DNA from: Nitrospinia bacterium
GTDB lineage: Bacteria; Nitrospinota; Nitrospinia; Nitrospinales; JAJDAT01
Assembly: GCA_029261715.1 (NCBI GenBank)
Contig: JAJDAT010000031.1
Coordinates: 1-64,000 of the forward strand
Length of the DNA stretch: 64,000 nt
Reading direction: 5' to 3'
The position numbers were made by a program, and so were the translations under genes. Shown in pieces: positions 53,646 through 61,254 of this stretch (positions within the stretch are counted from its first letter, which is position 1; each line of letters starts with the position of its first letter). The notes under the pieces were generated by a model. The model worked only from the letters and a program-made list of their open reading frames with translations. It did no database searches and was not told the origin of the DNA.

Positions 53646-54000
53646 CAAGATGTGCGCTGTATTACATTCAGCGCGATCTTGACAAGGGAGACGCTGCCGC
53701 TCTCCCGTTGTATCCCTCTAGGCTTTGACGCATTCAGGCATTGAACCTTTCTGCGCCAGTAAAACGTTTCGCCGTTTCATCACGAGCCGGAGGAGCGTTC
53801 CTGCTCCCCCCGCGCCCCCATGACCAACGGGAGATTTCGCTCTCCCTTTGGAAGCCCTTCGACCGGATGTCTCGTCACCCGGCACACGAGCAAAGGGAGA
53901 CTTCCGTTCTCCCTTGTGCAATCCCATCCACCAACCCTGCGCGGATTGGATGCCGCCAACGCTTCCGCCGTTGGATCACGACCAGCGTTTCGACTGCTGG
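53646..54000. other. GC-rich array of seven hairpins (candidate structured RNA or DNA)
   Basis: Successive stem-loops at 53646-53681, 53683-53710, 53792-53807, 53824-53851, 53893-53915, 53956-53974 and 53982-54000. Three of them share the stem GGGAGA/TCTCCC and most have short loops with TTCG or TTCC. Short open frames cross the region on both strands but look like artefacts of the inverted repeats. It abruptly interrupts AT-rich DNA and lies against the 3' end of the nuclease/methyltransferase cassette. The function is unknown. Confidence 0.55.
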
Positions 54001-54095
54001 ACTTTGTGGCTAGCTTTTAAATTGCCATCGCAAAAAATAAAAATGGCGTGATGATTTCTGGAAAAAGCTATTTTACCCATATTTGATAGCTATTA

Positions 54096-54797
54096 TTATG
54101 GGTTAAAAAAAGTTAAAAAAATATGGGCAATTGAAATATTTGGGAAATACGATTCAGAGTTTACTGTTCGTTTATGTTCTGTATCAAAGTTTGCGACTGA
54201 TGGAAAAACAGCTGAAGGATAACGAATAAGTTTACCTTTCAAGCAGGGAACTATTTTTAATTCTTTTGTGATTTTTTCTTGAGTTATATAATTTTTTAGC
54301 TTGTTTAGACATACCTCTTTATCTCCAACAATCATGGCCACCATTGCGGCTATTGGTTCGTTTTCACCATAACGTCTATCGACAAATCGTTGCATTCCAT
54401 CTTGTCTTACATAAGCTCGTATACTTTTTGAAGCGTTACAGAGTTTTTTAAATTCGAAGATCAATACTAATCTCATTTTCCCAGAATTTGAAAAATAAGT
54501 AATATCTTTCCTAGTCCTTTCGATTATTTCACCAGTTTTTTTGTCGATTTTAATTTGAGGATTTTCATTTATCCAAAATCCGGTTAATCTACCTTTTGAT
54601 TTCGAAAAGTTGTCGATGTAATAATGTAATCTTTCGGTAAGATAGTTCTCTCTTTTAGAAAGGTCGAAAAACTGTGGCTGAGAGCTAGCCATTTCTTGCC
54701 ACGTTTGAAATAAAAACTCCGCTGCCCGGCGTGCCTCATCAAATGGAAATACCTTTTTCCAAACATCGGGTTTGGAAGAGGTTAATTGCTCACTCAA
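54096..54797 (-). CDS. PD-(D/E)xK-like nuclease partner of the methyltransferase
   Basis: Protein of 233 residues. A candidate nuclease core reads KDITYFSN (Asp about 99) then RLVLIFEFKKL (Glu-x-Lys about 114-116), the D...ExK pattern of restriction endonuclease folds; an upstream Glu in the helix ENYLTERLHYYID would complete it. Its start overlaps the methyltransferase stop by four bases (ATGA), so expression is coupled. Probably the cleavage or accessory subunit of a restriction-modification or related defence system. The fold assignment rests on motif spacing only. Confidence 0.6.
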   Translation of the reverse strand: MSEQLTSSKPDVWKKVFPFDEARRAAEFLFQTWQEMASSQPQFFDLSKRENYLTERLHYYIDNFSKSKGRLTGFWINENPQIKIDKKTGEIIERTRKDITYFSNSGKMRLVLIFEFKKLCNASKSIRAYVRQDGMQRFVDRRYGENEPIAAMVAMIVGDKEVCLNKLKNYITQEKITKELKIVPCLKGKLIRYPSAVFPSVANFDTEHKRTVNSESYFPNISIAHIFLTFFNP

Positions 54798-57700
54798 TAT
54801 GAATTTACCTCCTGAATGAAGCGAACAATTCGTTCTGCATCTTGATAAGCTTCACCTCTTAACCAAAGACGACGTATAAGTGGTTTTATAAGATATAGAG
54901 AATCTTGATGCCTAATAACTGTATCCGCAATAAGGTAGAGATTATCTTGTGTTTTTAGAGGCAGAATATCTTCTTTTCTAAGTTTGTTAAGAACAGCTAT
55001 AACAGCACTATCCGTTATTTTTCGGTTCCACAGGTCGGAGGAGTTTCCATGTTGTGTTGTCTCCAATTTGATAATCCCTAACCTTCCAACATCTTGATCA
55101 GAGCCTCTTAGAAATGAAATTTTAAAAGAGCCTTCTCCATTCATTGCATCCCTCCATTCATTAAGCTCATTCAAAAACGTATCGGCGTAATCGGAAATTA
55201 TTTTTTTGGAGACAGGGGCCTGTAAAGGTGTTTGCAAATCGGAATATGAAGATGGTTGTATGCTTGGAAGAATGTATTTTATAACTTCCTTAATACGGGC
55301 ACGTTCGCTTTTTTTTAGTTCAAAATAATCCCAAATTTTTTCCTCTGCTTCTATTCTCCAACGCTCATATAAATATTTTTGTTCTAAAACATGTTCCTTC
55401 TCTAGGTTTTTGGTAAATAGTGCAATTTCCGAAATTATTTCTTTCGCTTTTTTAGGATTAGAATGATTATTCGGAGCAAAGAAGGGAAAATTTTTTATAT
55501 CGTTTAGACTTACGCGTTCACGTTCAAAAACAACTTGATAGGCTGTCATTATGAGGAAATAACGGGCTAAGTCAGAATGAAGATAAACTGATATAAAACG
55601 GAGTAAATCATTGTCTATTTTATGAGCTACTATCGCAGCAATGCTACTTGAAAATGAAAATGGTTTAGAACTGTATGCGGCCATTATTTCACGATTTGAA
55701 TTAAGGCCATCGGTAAAGACAATTCGTGCCTCATTAAAAGCTTCTGGAAATGATTTTGGTAACCTGGCTATAGTTTCGATTTCATCTGGAAAAGCTCGAA
55801 GAACTTGGTGGTCTAACAATGGTCCATTAGTTTCAAAGTGTTTGGCATTTAGATAAGGCCATTGATGCAGTTCCTCTGTAGAGACTGGAGATGGTTGCGA
55901 TACGTCTTTCTTATGAAAACCCTTGGCAATACTCCATCCCTCAGTTTTTTTTATAAAATCTCCTAAAGTCCCTGATATCTTAAGACGGGTAATTGTTCCA
56001 AGATCATGTTGTGTTCCCCAAAAGAGTGTAGTCAAAAGTGAATTATTACTCGAAAGAGAAGAAGCTGGAATAACATGACGGTCAGTTCCATGTAGAGCTA
56101 ATCGTCCGAAGGATAAACTTACATCTGCTTTTGGTACCCTGTATTCAATCGTTTGTTGAATACTATTATCATTTTTTAAAGCACGAGGTTTTGCAACTAA
56201 AATTAGAGTTGGTTGCTTTGCATCATCAAAAAGTAATTTTCTTATATCTCCAAAATTGATTATGGTTTCAATTTGATAGTGTCTTAGCAAAAGCTTTATG
56301 AATTTTTGACTTGTATGGGCCGCAAGCAGACTTACTGGAAGAATAAAACAAACTATCCCATCCTTTTTAAGACTATTTAAGGACCTTAACAAAAATGCTG
56401 CGGAAACTTGTCTTCTTGGAATTTTATAGCCTTTTTGCTTTGCCCAGATGTCTGAGGAAAGTTCGGAGTTGCTAGGAGGCTCTACCCAAGGTGGGTTACA
56501 AAGGAAAAGGGAAAACTGTTGAGAATTTACAAGTGGATTTTGCTTTGAAAAGAGATCGCCTTCTTTTTTTCCTACTCTGATATTTCCACCGAGAAGATGG
56601 GGCAAACGAGCTTTACCTGATTTATAAAGTTCTGCAATATCAGATGGCTGAAGATTTTCAAGTACTGATAAATATAGGCTGAATGCGGTGACACGACATG
56701 CAGACTCATTTATATCGGAGCCATAAATATTCTGTTTAAGTAGACGAGTTCGTTCTGAGAACGATAATTGACGATTTCTTTCGGATTCTGCATGAGCCAA
56801 CATCCTACGAAAAGCGGTTGTCAGCAAAATTCCGGAACCACAAGCACCATCGTAGATTTTTTCTTTTAGAATATTCTTTGATCCCAGAAAAGCTTGGTTG
56901 ACGACTAGGTTAGCAAGATGCCTCGGTGTGTAATAGGCACCTATTATACGTTTTTCATCTGACAAAAAAGATTCATAAATTCCAGAAATAAGTTCAACGG
57001 GAATAAATCTAAAATCATAATTCCATAAATCCTGCTGCCCGGTTTCAAGGTTTACACGGCTTAAAAAATCATCTAATTGCTGTAGAGCATTGTTTGATAA
57101 TTGAGCCCAAATATCGGCTCTTTCATTTGGTGCATCTAACAAATCTCCGTTAAAATCGTTTTTTAACCGTTCGAGTAAACGGATAATACCGTTTTTATCT
57201 TTACTCTTTATAAGATCATGTAATAAGCCAACTTTCCTTTTCTCTCTGTAAGAATTTCCAACTATTTGCCTATGCTCCAGATAAGAAATGAACATTATTT
57301 GGGCCATAAGAAATTGAGCTTTTAAACGTGACAACCCAAATTTCTCAATATTTTTCACAACGACAAAAAGATTTCTAAGAAGTTGGCGGTCCACTCTGTT
57401 TTCAGGTTGGAACCAATCAATATGGCGGGAAAAAATCTCACCTGATTGAAAGTCTGCTTTAGAGTAGGGGCTAAATAAATGAGCTTCAGAATATTGAATA
57501 GTCTTGGGGGTTACATCTCGTTGACTAACAGGAAGAGCTGAAGCTTTTGATGCATCGATTGTAAGAACCACAGAAATTAAATTCTGATTCCATATTTTTT
57601 GTCGAATTTCTTCTAAATCCAGTCGAGTACTTTTATGCTCTCCTTCAAAGAAGCAGACAGTAGGAACTCCTTCAATATCAAAGACAGCATGAGCTTGAAT

Positions 57701-57841
57701 TTCTCCGTCAGTCCTTAAAAGCTCTTTAAGCTCCCTATGGTAAGGGTGAGCTATAGGAAGATCTTGGTTGGCTAAATGCAAATTACTTGAGGAATTACTA
57801 TATCCCCAAGTTTTAAGCCATTTTTTTAGATTAGTTTTCAT
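54794..57841 (-). CDS. N6-adenine DNA methyltransferase (Eco57I/type IIG-like)
   Basis: Protein of 1015 residues. The N-terminal 130 residues contain GVPTVCFFEGEHKS and may be a degenerate nuclease-like region. A helical region follows, then YYTPRHLANLVV and methyltransferase motif I DGACGSGILL (about 330-339), GSDINESACRVTAFSLYLS, and catalytic motif IV NPPW (about 450-453). The last 400 residues should hold the target-recognition domain and a helical end. It methylates adenine in double-stranded DNA. Size and order resemble Eco57I-type or PglX-like enzymes. AT-rich cargo next to ardA; paired with the 233-residue gene. Confidence 0.85.
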   Translation of the reverse strand: MKTNLKKWLKTWGYSNSSSNLHLANQDLPIAHPYHRELKELLRTDGEIQAHAVFDIEGVPTVCFFEGEHKSTRLDLEEIRQKIWNQNLISVVLTIDASKASALPVSQRDVTPKTIQYSEAHLFSPYSKADFQSGEIFSRHIDWFQPENRVDRQLLRNLFVVVKNIEKFGLSRLKAQFLMAQIMFISYLEHRQIVGNSYREKRKVGLLHDLIKSKDKNGIIRLLERLKNDFNGDLLDAPNERADIWAQLSNNALQQLDDFLSRVNLETGQQDLWNYDFRFIPVELISGIYESFLSDEKRIIGAYYTPRHLANLVVNQAFLGSKNILKEKIYDGACGSGILLTTAFRRMLAHAESERNRQLSFSERTRLLKQNIYGSDINESACRVTAFSLYLSVLENLQPSDIAELYKSGKARLPHLLGGNIRVGKKEGDLFSKQNPLVNSQQFSLFLCNPPWVEPPSNSELSSDIWAKQKGYKIPRRQVSAAFLLRSLNSLKKDGIVCFILPVSLLAAHTSQKFIKLLLRHYQIETIINFGDIRKLLFDDAKQPTLILVAKPRALKNDNSIQQTIEYRVPKADVSLSFGRLALHGTDRHVIPASSLSSNNSLLTTLFWGTQHDLGTITRLKISGTLGDFIKKTEGWSIAKGFHKKDVSQPSPVSTEELHQWPYLNAKHFETNGPLLDHQVLRAFPDEIETIARLPKSFPEAFNEARIVFTDGLNSNREIMAAYSSKPFSFSSSIAAIVAHKIDNDLLRFISVYLHSDLARYFLIMTAYQVVFERERVSLNDIKNFPFFAPNNHSNPKKAKEIISEIALFTKNLEKEHVLEQKYLYERWRIEAEEKIWDYFELKKSERARIKEVIKYILPSIQPSSYSDLQTPLQAPVSKKIISDYADTFLNELNEWRDAMNGEGSFKISFLRGSDQDVGRLGIIKLETTQHGNSSDLWNRKITDSAVIAVLNKLRKEDILPLKTQDNLYLIADTVIRHQDSLYLIKPLIRRLWLRGEAYQDAERIVRFIQEVNSY

Positions 57842-58147
57842 CGCTGAAAAAGTTACAGTAGAACAGTAAATAATTTTTAAAATTGTATCAGAGAAGCCAT
57901 TCTATGTAATAGAAAACCTAAAGTATTTTTTCATAATTTTCATTTGAGCTCTCAGAATATTTATCTAATTGATAAAAAATAAGATTTCCTAAGGGACTTC
58001 GCCCCTCGCGCTCGCAAGGCATCCAAACGTATCCCTGAAGGGAGCCCTCGTTCGGAGCCTCCTTGCCCTTGCTACCCCCATCCTCGCCGGAAGCACGGTT
58101 GCATGTCAGCAACCCGCTTTTAATTAGTAAAGGTAAAGGAGAGGATT
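57842..58147. other. intergenic region with GC-rich hairpins
   Basis: The left half is AT-rich and should hold the methyltransferase promoter. The right half (about 57990-58120) is GC-rich with inverted repeats: AGGG/CCCT near 57992-58006, TCCCT/AGGGA near 58032-58043 and a perfect GGTTGC/GCAACC at 58097-58114. Together with the array at 53646-54000 this puts hairpin-rich DNA on both sides of the methyltransferase-nuclease cassette. No gene is supported. Confidence 0.45.
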
Positions 58148-58654
58148 ATGTCCAGTTTTTATGCGCAGCCTTATGATATTTCTGCAACAGGATTTTATTT
58201 TGAAATCTTGGAAGAGTACGAAGAAAAATCTAGTAAATTAGTTAATGACGCAGGATTTCCCGTAGAAGAATTTGAAATTCAGTTTATCGATGGGGAGGAT
58301 ATTGATTGTAAATTATTTGATGCGCTGGGTTTAAGTCAGTGTAATATCGGCCCCCTTATTGATGCGGCGGAAAGCTGGGGCGAGTGGCAGAAAATAATCG
58401 TCATTCTTGCCGTAGGGGAATGCGGCTATGATTTTGACCCCGAAGACGGTAACCCGGATGATTTTGACATTGATATTTATGAAATGGATTCCATGAAGGA
58501 ATTAGCAGAGCATTTTGTTGATGAAGGACTGTTTGGAGAAATTCCTGAAAGTCTCATTCACTATATTGATTATGATGCGATAGCCCGCGATTTAAGTACA
58601 GAATATAGCGAGGCAAGAATTACCGGAAGAAGGTTTATCTATCGATACGTTTGA
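58148..58654 (+). CDS. ardA: antirestriction protein ArdA
   Basis: Protein of 168 residues, the usual length, strongly acidic. The start (FYAQPYDISATGFYF) and the characteristic C-terminal part (ELAEHFVDEGLFGEIPESLIHYIDYDAIARDL ... ITGRRFIYRYV) match ArdA. It mimics B-form DNA and blocks type I restriction enzymes, protecting incoming element DNA. AAAGGAGAGG precedes the ATG. It is typically expressed early from the leading region of conjugative DNA, consistent with its place near the mobilisation genes. Confidence 0.93.
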   Translation: MSSFYAQPYDISATGFYFEILEEYEEKSSKLVNDAGFPVEEFEIQFIDGEDIDCKLFDALGLSQCNIGPLIDAAESWGEWQKIIVILAVGECGYDFDPEDGNPDDFDIDIYEMDSMKELAEHFVDEGLFGEIPESLIHYIDYDAIARDLSTEYSEARITGRRFIYRYV

Positions 58655-58708
58655 AAAATTTTCCCTGAGCCGGGTTTCCCAGCTCAGGTTTGCGGCAATG
58701 AGAATGAA

Positions 58709-58975
58709 TTAATTATTTTTAATCCAGTCAAATGTACCTTTTAAGGGCTTGAATGCCTCTATTTGGTCAATGTTGGTTCTCACCACTATTAAGGTATCGT
58801 CTTTATCTATAAAATTTTTAAAATGCTCTAAAAGATCTTCAGTAGTCTCATTAAGATTACAAAGCCAGAATGATCTAGCTGCCCTATGGCAACCAAGTCT
58901 CTTAAGCTCGTCCGTCAATTTTGTGTAATCTTTTTCTTCATTGTTCAAATCGTAGGTAATAACAAAAATAGACAA
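58709..58975 (-). CDS. orphan Cas2/VapD-like small protein
   Basis: Protein of 88 residues with a ferredoxin-like pattern: strand MSIFVITYDLNNEEKDYTKLTDELKRLG (Asp in YDL as in Cas2), then AARSFWLCNLNETTEDLLEHFKNFI and DTLIVVRTNIDQ. There is no cas1 or other cas gene and no CRISPR array in the window. Related stand-alone Cas2/VapD proteins are RNases or toxins. Its role on this element is unknown. It lies convergently after ardA. Confidence 0.65.
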   Translation of the reverse strand: MSIFVITYDLNNEEKDYTKLTDELKRLGCHRAARSFWLCNLNETTEDLLEHFKNFIDKDDTLIVVRTNIDQIEAFKPLKGTFDWIKNN

Positions 58976-59231
58976 TTCTAATCTCTCCTAATTGAATGGA
59001 ATAAAAATAAAAACGATCTTGAGGTAGGGGAATTTTTGAGAAAAAGTCCCTGAAAATTATGTTTTCTGCTCAAAATCTAGTTTTTAGGGCGGATAGTTCT
59101 GGTTCTTTTTGAGGGAGAAACCTGTATTTTCCAACCATATATTTAATTAAGTTCTTCAAAAATATTTTTGCCACTTTAATTTGAAAAGCGGGATGTTAAT
59201 GGCTTAATTTTTTTCGGTTAAATAAAGCAAG

Positions 59232-60515
59232 TTAATAAAGCTCTTGCCCATGACCTTTTTCAAAAGCCTGGGTTAAAGCTTTCTCTTTTGGGGGAGGTGG
59301 AGTTCCGCCGATCTCGACATAATGCGCAATAGTTTCCCTCAATTCCAGCATTTGGTTTTGATAACGTTCTTTAAATTCGTTAAGTGATTTTTGAAGTCTC
59401 TGGCGTTCCTGGAGCTGGCGATTGATGAGATTTTGTTTTTCGTCACGATCGCGCAACTGACAGTTTTCTGTTTCCCGCTCGTTCTCGGCACGGATTTTTT
59501 TGTATTTTCCGGTAATGCGATACCAGATTCCTTTAAAGCCTCTTGGCAGTCTTTGGAAACGTTCAGTTTCTTCCTTTTTCCACCGCTCTTCCTGGCGTTC
59601 TTTCAAATTCTGTCTTTGTTTACGGTGATGGTTTCTGATCACCTGTTTCCGGCGTAACAGAGGTTCTTTTTCTTTCTGGGTTTGGTTTTTGACTTCCTGT
59701 ACGTAATTCTCAAGTTTTCCTGTCATGCGCCGGACCAGATCCACTTTGACCTCTGCCACAGAGGGTAGGTCTTTCGGATCGCCTAGACAGCTTTTTAACT
59801 CTTTGGGTTTTATATCCAGTTTGCGGCTCAGGGAAAATATCTCCCCGCGATAATCGACGGCGACAAAGCCGCGCCTGTCACCTTTTGCCAGGGTAAAACC
59901 TCTTTCTTTTAGTGCTTGCGCAAAAGCGTTTTTACTGTCTGATACGGCCCAGCATTCCCTGAATAACTCTATAAGTGCTTGGGGGTCTTCATTAAGGCGT
60001 TTAGCCTGTTGCCATTCTGAAAGGCTAAAATTGAGAGGATCACGCTTCTTACTATCCATCATGCCACGCGGCATTTGCCAGCCATATTTATAGTAAAGTT
60101 CTTTGGAAATCTCCCGCAGTTTTAATTTATAGAAAGAAAGACTAACGGCCTTCATTTCCTGCGTATTAATGCGCGACCAGACACAATGCGCGTGACGCCG
60201 CCCTTCCTTTTCATGAAAGACGATGGCGCGAGGTTGTCCTTCCAACCCCGTTTCTTTTTCAATTTTCGCAAGAGCGTTTTCAAAATATTCTACGGGAACG
60301 TTTTCCGTTTGCGGTGGGTTCAGGCTTACGGAAAACATAAATTGCCTGCACTTTGTTCCCTGACTTACGGCGTAAATCTCCTGTAAAGCATCATGAATAT
60401 TATCAGACATAAAACCGCTGATTTCATGAATTTCGACGTGTTCGTTTTCTTCAGTCTTCAGTAGGTGGCGTGCTAATTGTCTGGCACCGCCGCGCTGGCT
60501 TGCCTTAAGAATCAT
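59232..60515 (-). CDS. mobA: relaxase of the MobA/VirD2 (MOBP-like) type
   Basis: About 427 residues. The N-terminal 170 residues form the relaxase domain: KASQRGGARQLARHLL, then RAIVFHEKEGRRHAHCVWSRI with the metal-binding HxH near residue 110. The C-terminal half (about 230-400) is a long charged coiled coil. The protein nicks oriT and pilots the strand through the coupling protein. The start at 60515 (MILKAS) fits; the frame opens at 60533. It overlaps the upstream RHH gene by 11 bases. More GC-rich than the chromosome. Confidence 0.88.
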   Translation of the reverse strand: MILKASQRGGARQLARHLLKTEENEHVEIHEISGFMSDNIHDALQEIYAVSQGTKCRQFMFSVSLNPPQTENVPVEYFENALAKIEKETGLEGQPRAIVFHEKEGRRHAHCVWSRINTQEMKAVSLSFYKLKLREISKELYYKYGWQMPRGMMDSKKRDPLNFSLSEWQQAKRLNEDPQALIELFRECWAVSDSKNAFAQALKERGFTLAKGDRRGFVAVDYRGEIFSLSRKLDIKPKELKSCLGDPKDLPSVAEVKVDLVRRMTGKLENYVQEVKNQTQKEKEPLLRRKQVIRNHHRKQRQNLKERQEERWKKEETERFQRLPRGFKGIWYRITGKYKKIRAENERETENCQLRDRDEKQNLINRQLQERQRLQKSLNEFKERYQNQMLELRETIAHYVEIGGTPPPPKEKALTQAFEKGHGQELY

Positions 60516-60903
60516 GATTGTTTTTAACCGCAAGACCGAGGGCTTTAATCAAGGCATAACGAATCCATTTAATATCAAGGCAGCAATCGGCAATGGCTTT
60601 TTCCGTTTCCGGCGAAACGATGAGGGAGCCTGATTTAACGGAATTCGCGAGATGGTTTAAGTTTTCGGATATTTTCATGCGCCCCAACTCGCCTAAAATT
60701 TGTCCTAATTCCTTGTGGTCCTTAACAGGGAATTTTCCCCGTGTTTTTCTTTTCGAAGCATCCGGTCCAAACAAACTGGAACGGACATAATCGCTTAAGG
60801 ACATACCGGCGGCATTACGCTCAACCCGTGCATACTCTTCGAGTCTTAGGCGCAGAGTAATAACCCGTGTCCTGTTGTTTTGTTTTTCAATCATATTTTT
60901 CAT
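60505..60903 (-). CDS. MobC-like ribbon-helix-helix relaxosome accessory protein
   Basis: About 132 residues (start MKNMIEKQ; frame open to 60948). The N-terminal segment RTRVITLRLRLEEYARVERNAAGMSLSDYVRSSLFG is a ribbon-helix-helix DNA-binding domain as in MobC/TraJ-like accessory factors. The rest is helical (ELGQILGELGRMKISENLNHLANSVKSG). It would bind oriT and help the relaxase. First gene of the mob pair; the start codon is not certain. Confidence 0.82.
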   Translation of the reverse strand: MKNMIEKQNNRTRVITLRLRLEEYARVERNAAGMSLSDYVRSSLFGPDASKRKTRGKFPVKDHKELGQILGELGRMKISENLNHLANSVKSGSLIVSPETEKAIADCCLDIKWIRYALIKALGLAVKNNHDS

Positions 60904-60979
60904 TCTGTAAATAAAATACACCCTCATCCCCCGTATTTTGGGAAACAAAGGGCAAAAAAGCTTTAAATCTGAGGGAGTT
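60904..60979. promoter_or_regulatory. candidate oriT/mob promoter region
   Basis: Short region directly upstream of the mob genes, where MOBP oriT sites usually lie. It contains CCCC-GTATTTT-GGG (about 60939-60952), an imperfect inverted repeat, and no gene. This is placement by convention; no nic sequence is recognised with confidence. Confidence 0.3.
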
Positions 60980-61026
60980 AAAAAAGAACAAGCCCTCGGA
61001 GGAAGAACCTCCGAGGGCTTGTTTTT
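60980..61026. terminator. bidirectional terminator, proposed end of the circular-form integrase gene
   Basis: Perfect 16-bp stem AACAAGCCCTCGGAGG / CCTCCGAGGGCTTGTT (60987-61002, 61008-61023). TTT follows on the plus strand and CTTTTTT on the minus strand. Read leftward it lies about 20 bases after the stop codon at 61043-61045 of the stranded recombinase tail. Confidence 0.9.
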
Positions 61027-61042
61027 GTGGTAGTATTATTTT

Positions 61043-61144
61043 CTAGGGATCAAATGTTAGATCAATGGAAGCATCCTTGAGAATGGTGTTCCAGTCCTCT
61101 AAAGTCTGGAAAATTTGATTTGACTCTTCTCCGCCTATCCGCAC
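61043..61144 (-). other. stranded native 3' end of the recombinase gene
   Basis: From GTG at 61144 the minus strand is open for 33 codons (VRIGGEESNQIF ... LKDASIDLTFDP) to a TAG at 61045-61043. Joined at GCAC to 33628, it continues the recombinase frame exactly in register after ...GGESEL, giving 542 residues. The terminator follows. In the integrated state it has no start codon or promoter of its own. Confidence 0.65.
61141..61144. other. attR core (proposed)
   Basis: GCAC shared with the tRNA end at 33624-33627. Chromosomal sequence would resume at 61145 (TCAAACAATAAAAGG) and lead directly into a terminator hairpin, as expected just downstream of an unoccupied tRNA gene. Confidence 0.5.
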
Positions 61145-61153
61145 TCAAACAAT

Positions 61154-61190
61154 AAAAGGTTGTGGGAGAAATCCCACAACCTTTTTTGTT
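61154..61190 (+). terminator. Rho-independent terminator, probably original tRNA-Leu terminator
   Basis: AAAAGGTTGTGGGA-GAAA-TCCCACAACCTTTT (61154-61185) followed by TTGTTTTT. No plus-strand gene precedes it inside the element. Removing the element puts it about 10 bases after the tRNA-Leu 3' end, where it makes sense. Confidence 0.88.
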
Positions 61191-61254
61191 TTTATTCTAT
61201 CCAAAAGTTCCTTCCGTTCTTCCCTACTTCCCTCAGGTTGATTATAATCCTGCT

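Larger units (their letters stand above)
33625..61144. mobile_element. 27.5-kb integrated mobilizable element at tRNA-Leu
   Basis: Boundaries are inferred from the tRNA 3' end on the left and the GCAC at 61141-61144 on the right. Inside are a large serine recombinase at the left end, a resolvase, a VirD4/TraG coupling protein, a MobA-type relaxase with an RHH partner, ArdA and several cargo cassettes. No VirB-type channel genes are visible, so this is better called an integrative mobilizable element than a complete ICE. Chromosomal genes resume at 61255. Backbone genes are visibly richer in GC than the flanking chromosome. Confidence 0.85.

Noticed and set aside
53718-54051. Several short open frames on both strands in the hairpin region
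   Set aside because: Translations are low-complexity and mirror the inverted repeats; no ribosome binding sites.
58709-58975. A CRISPR-Cas locus
   Set aside because: Only one Cas2-like gene; no other cas genes and no regularly spaced repeats were found in the window.
60904-60979. A definite oriT with a named nic site
   Set aside because: No recognised nic consensus; kept only as a low-confidence region by position.
61242-61247. TATAAT just before the symporter start as a leaderless promoter
   Set aside because: No matching -35 at 16-18 bases; a single hexamer in AT-rich DNA is not enough.
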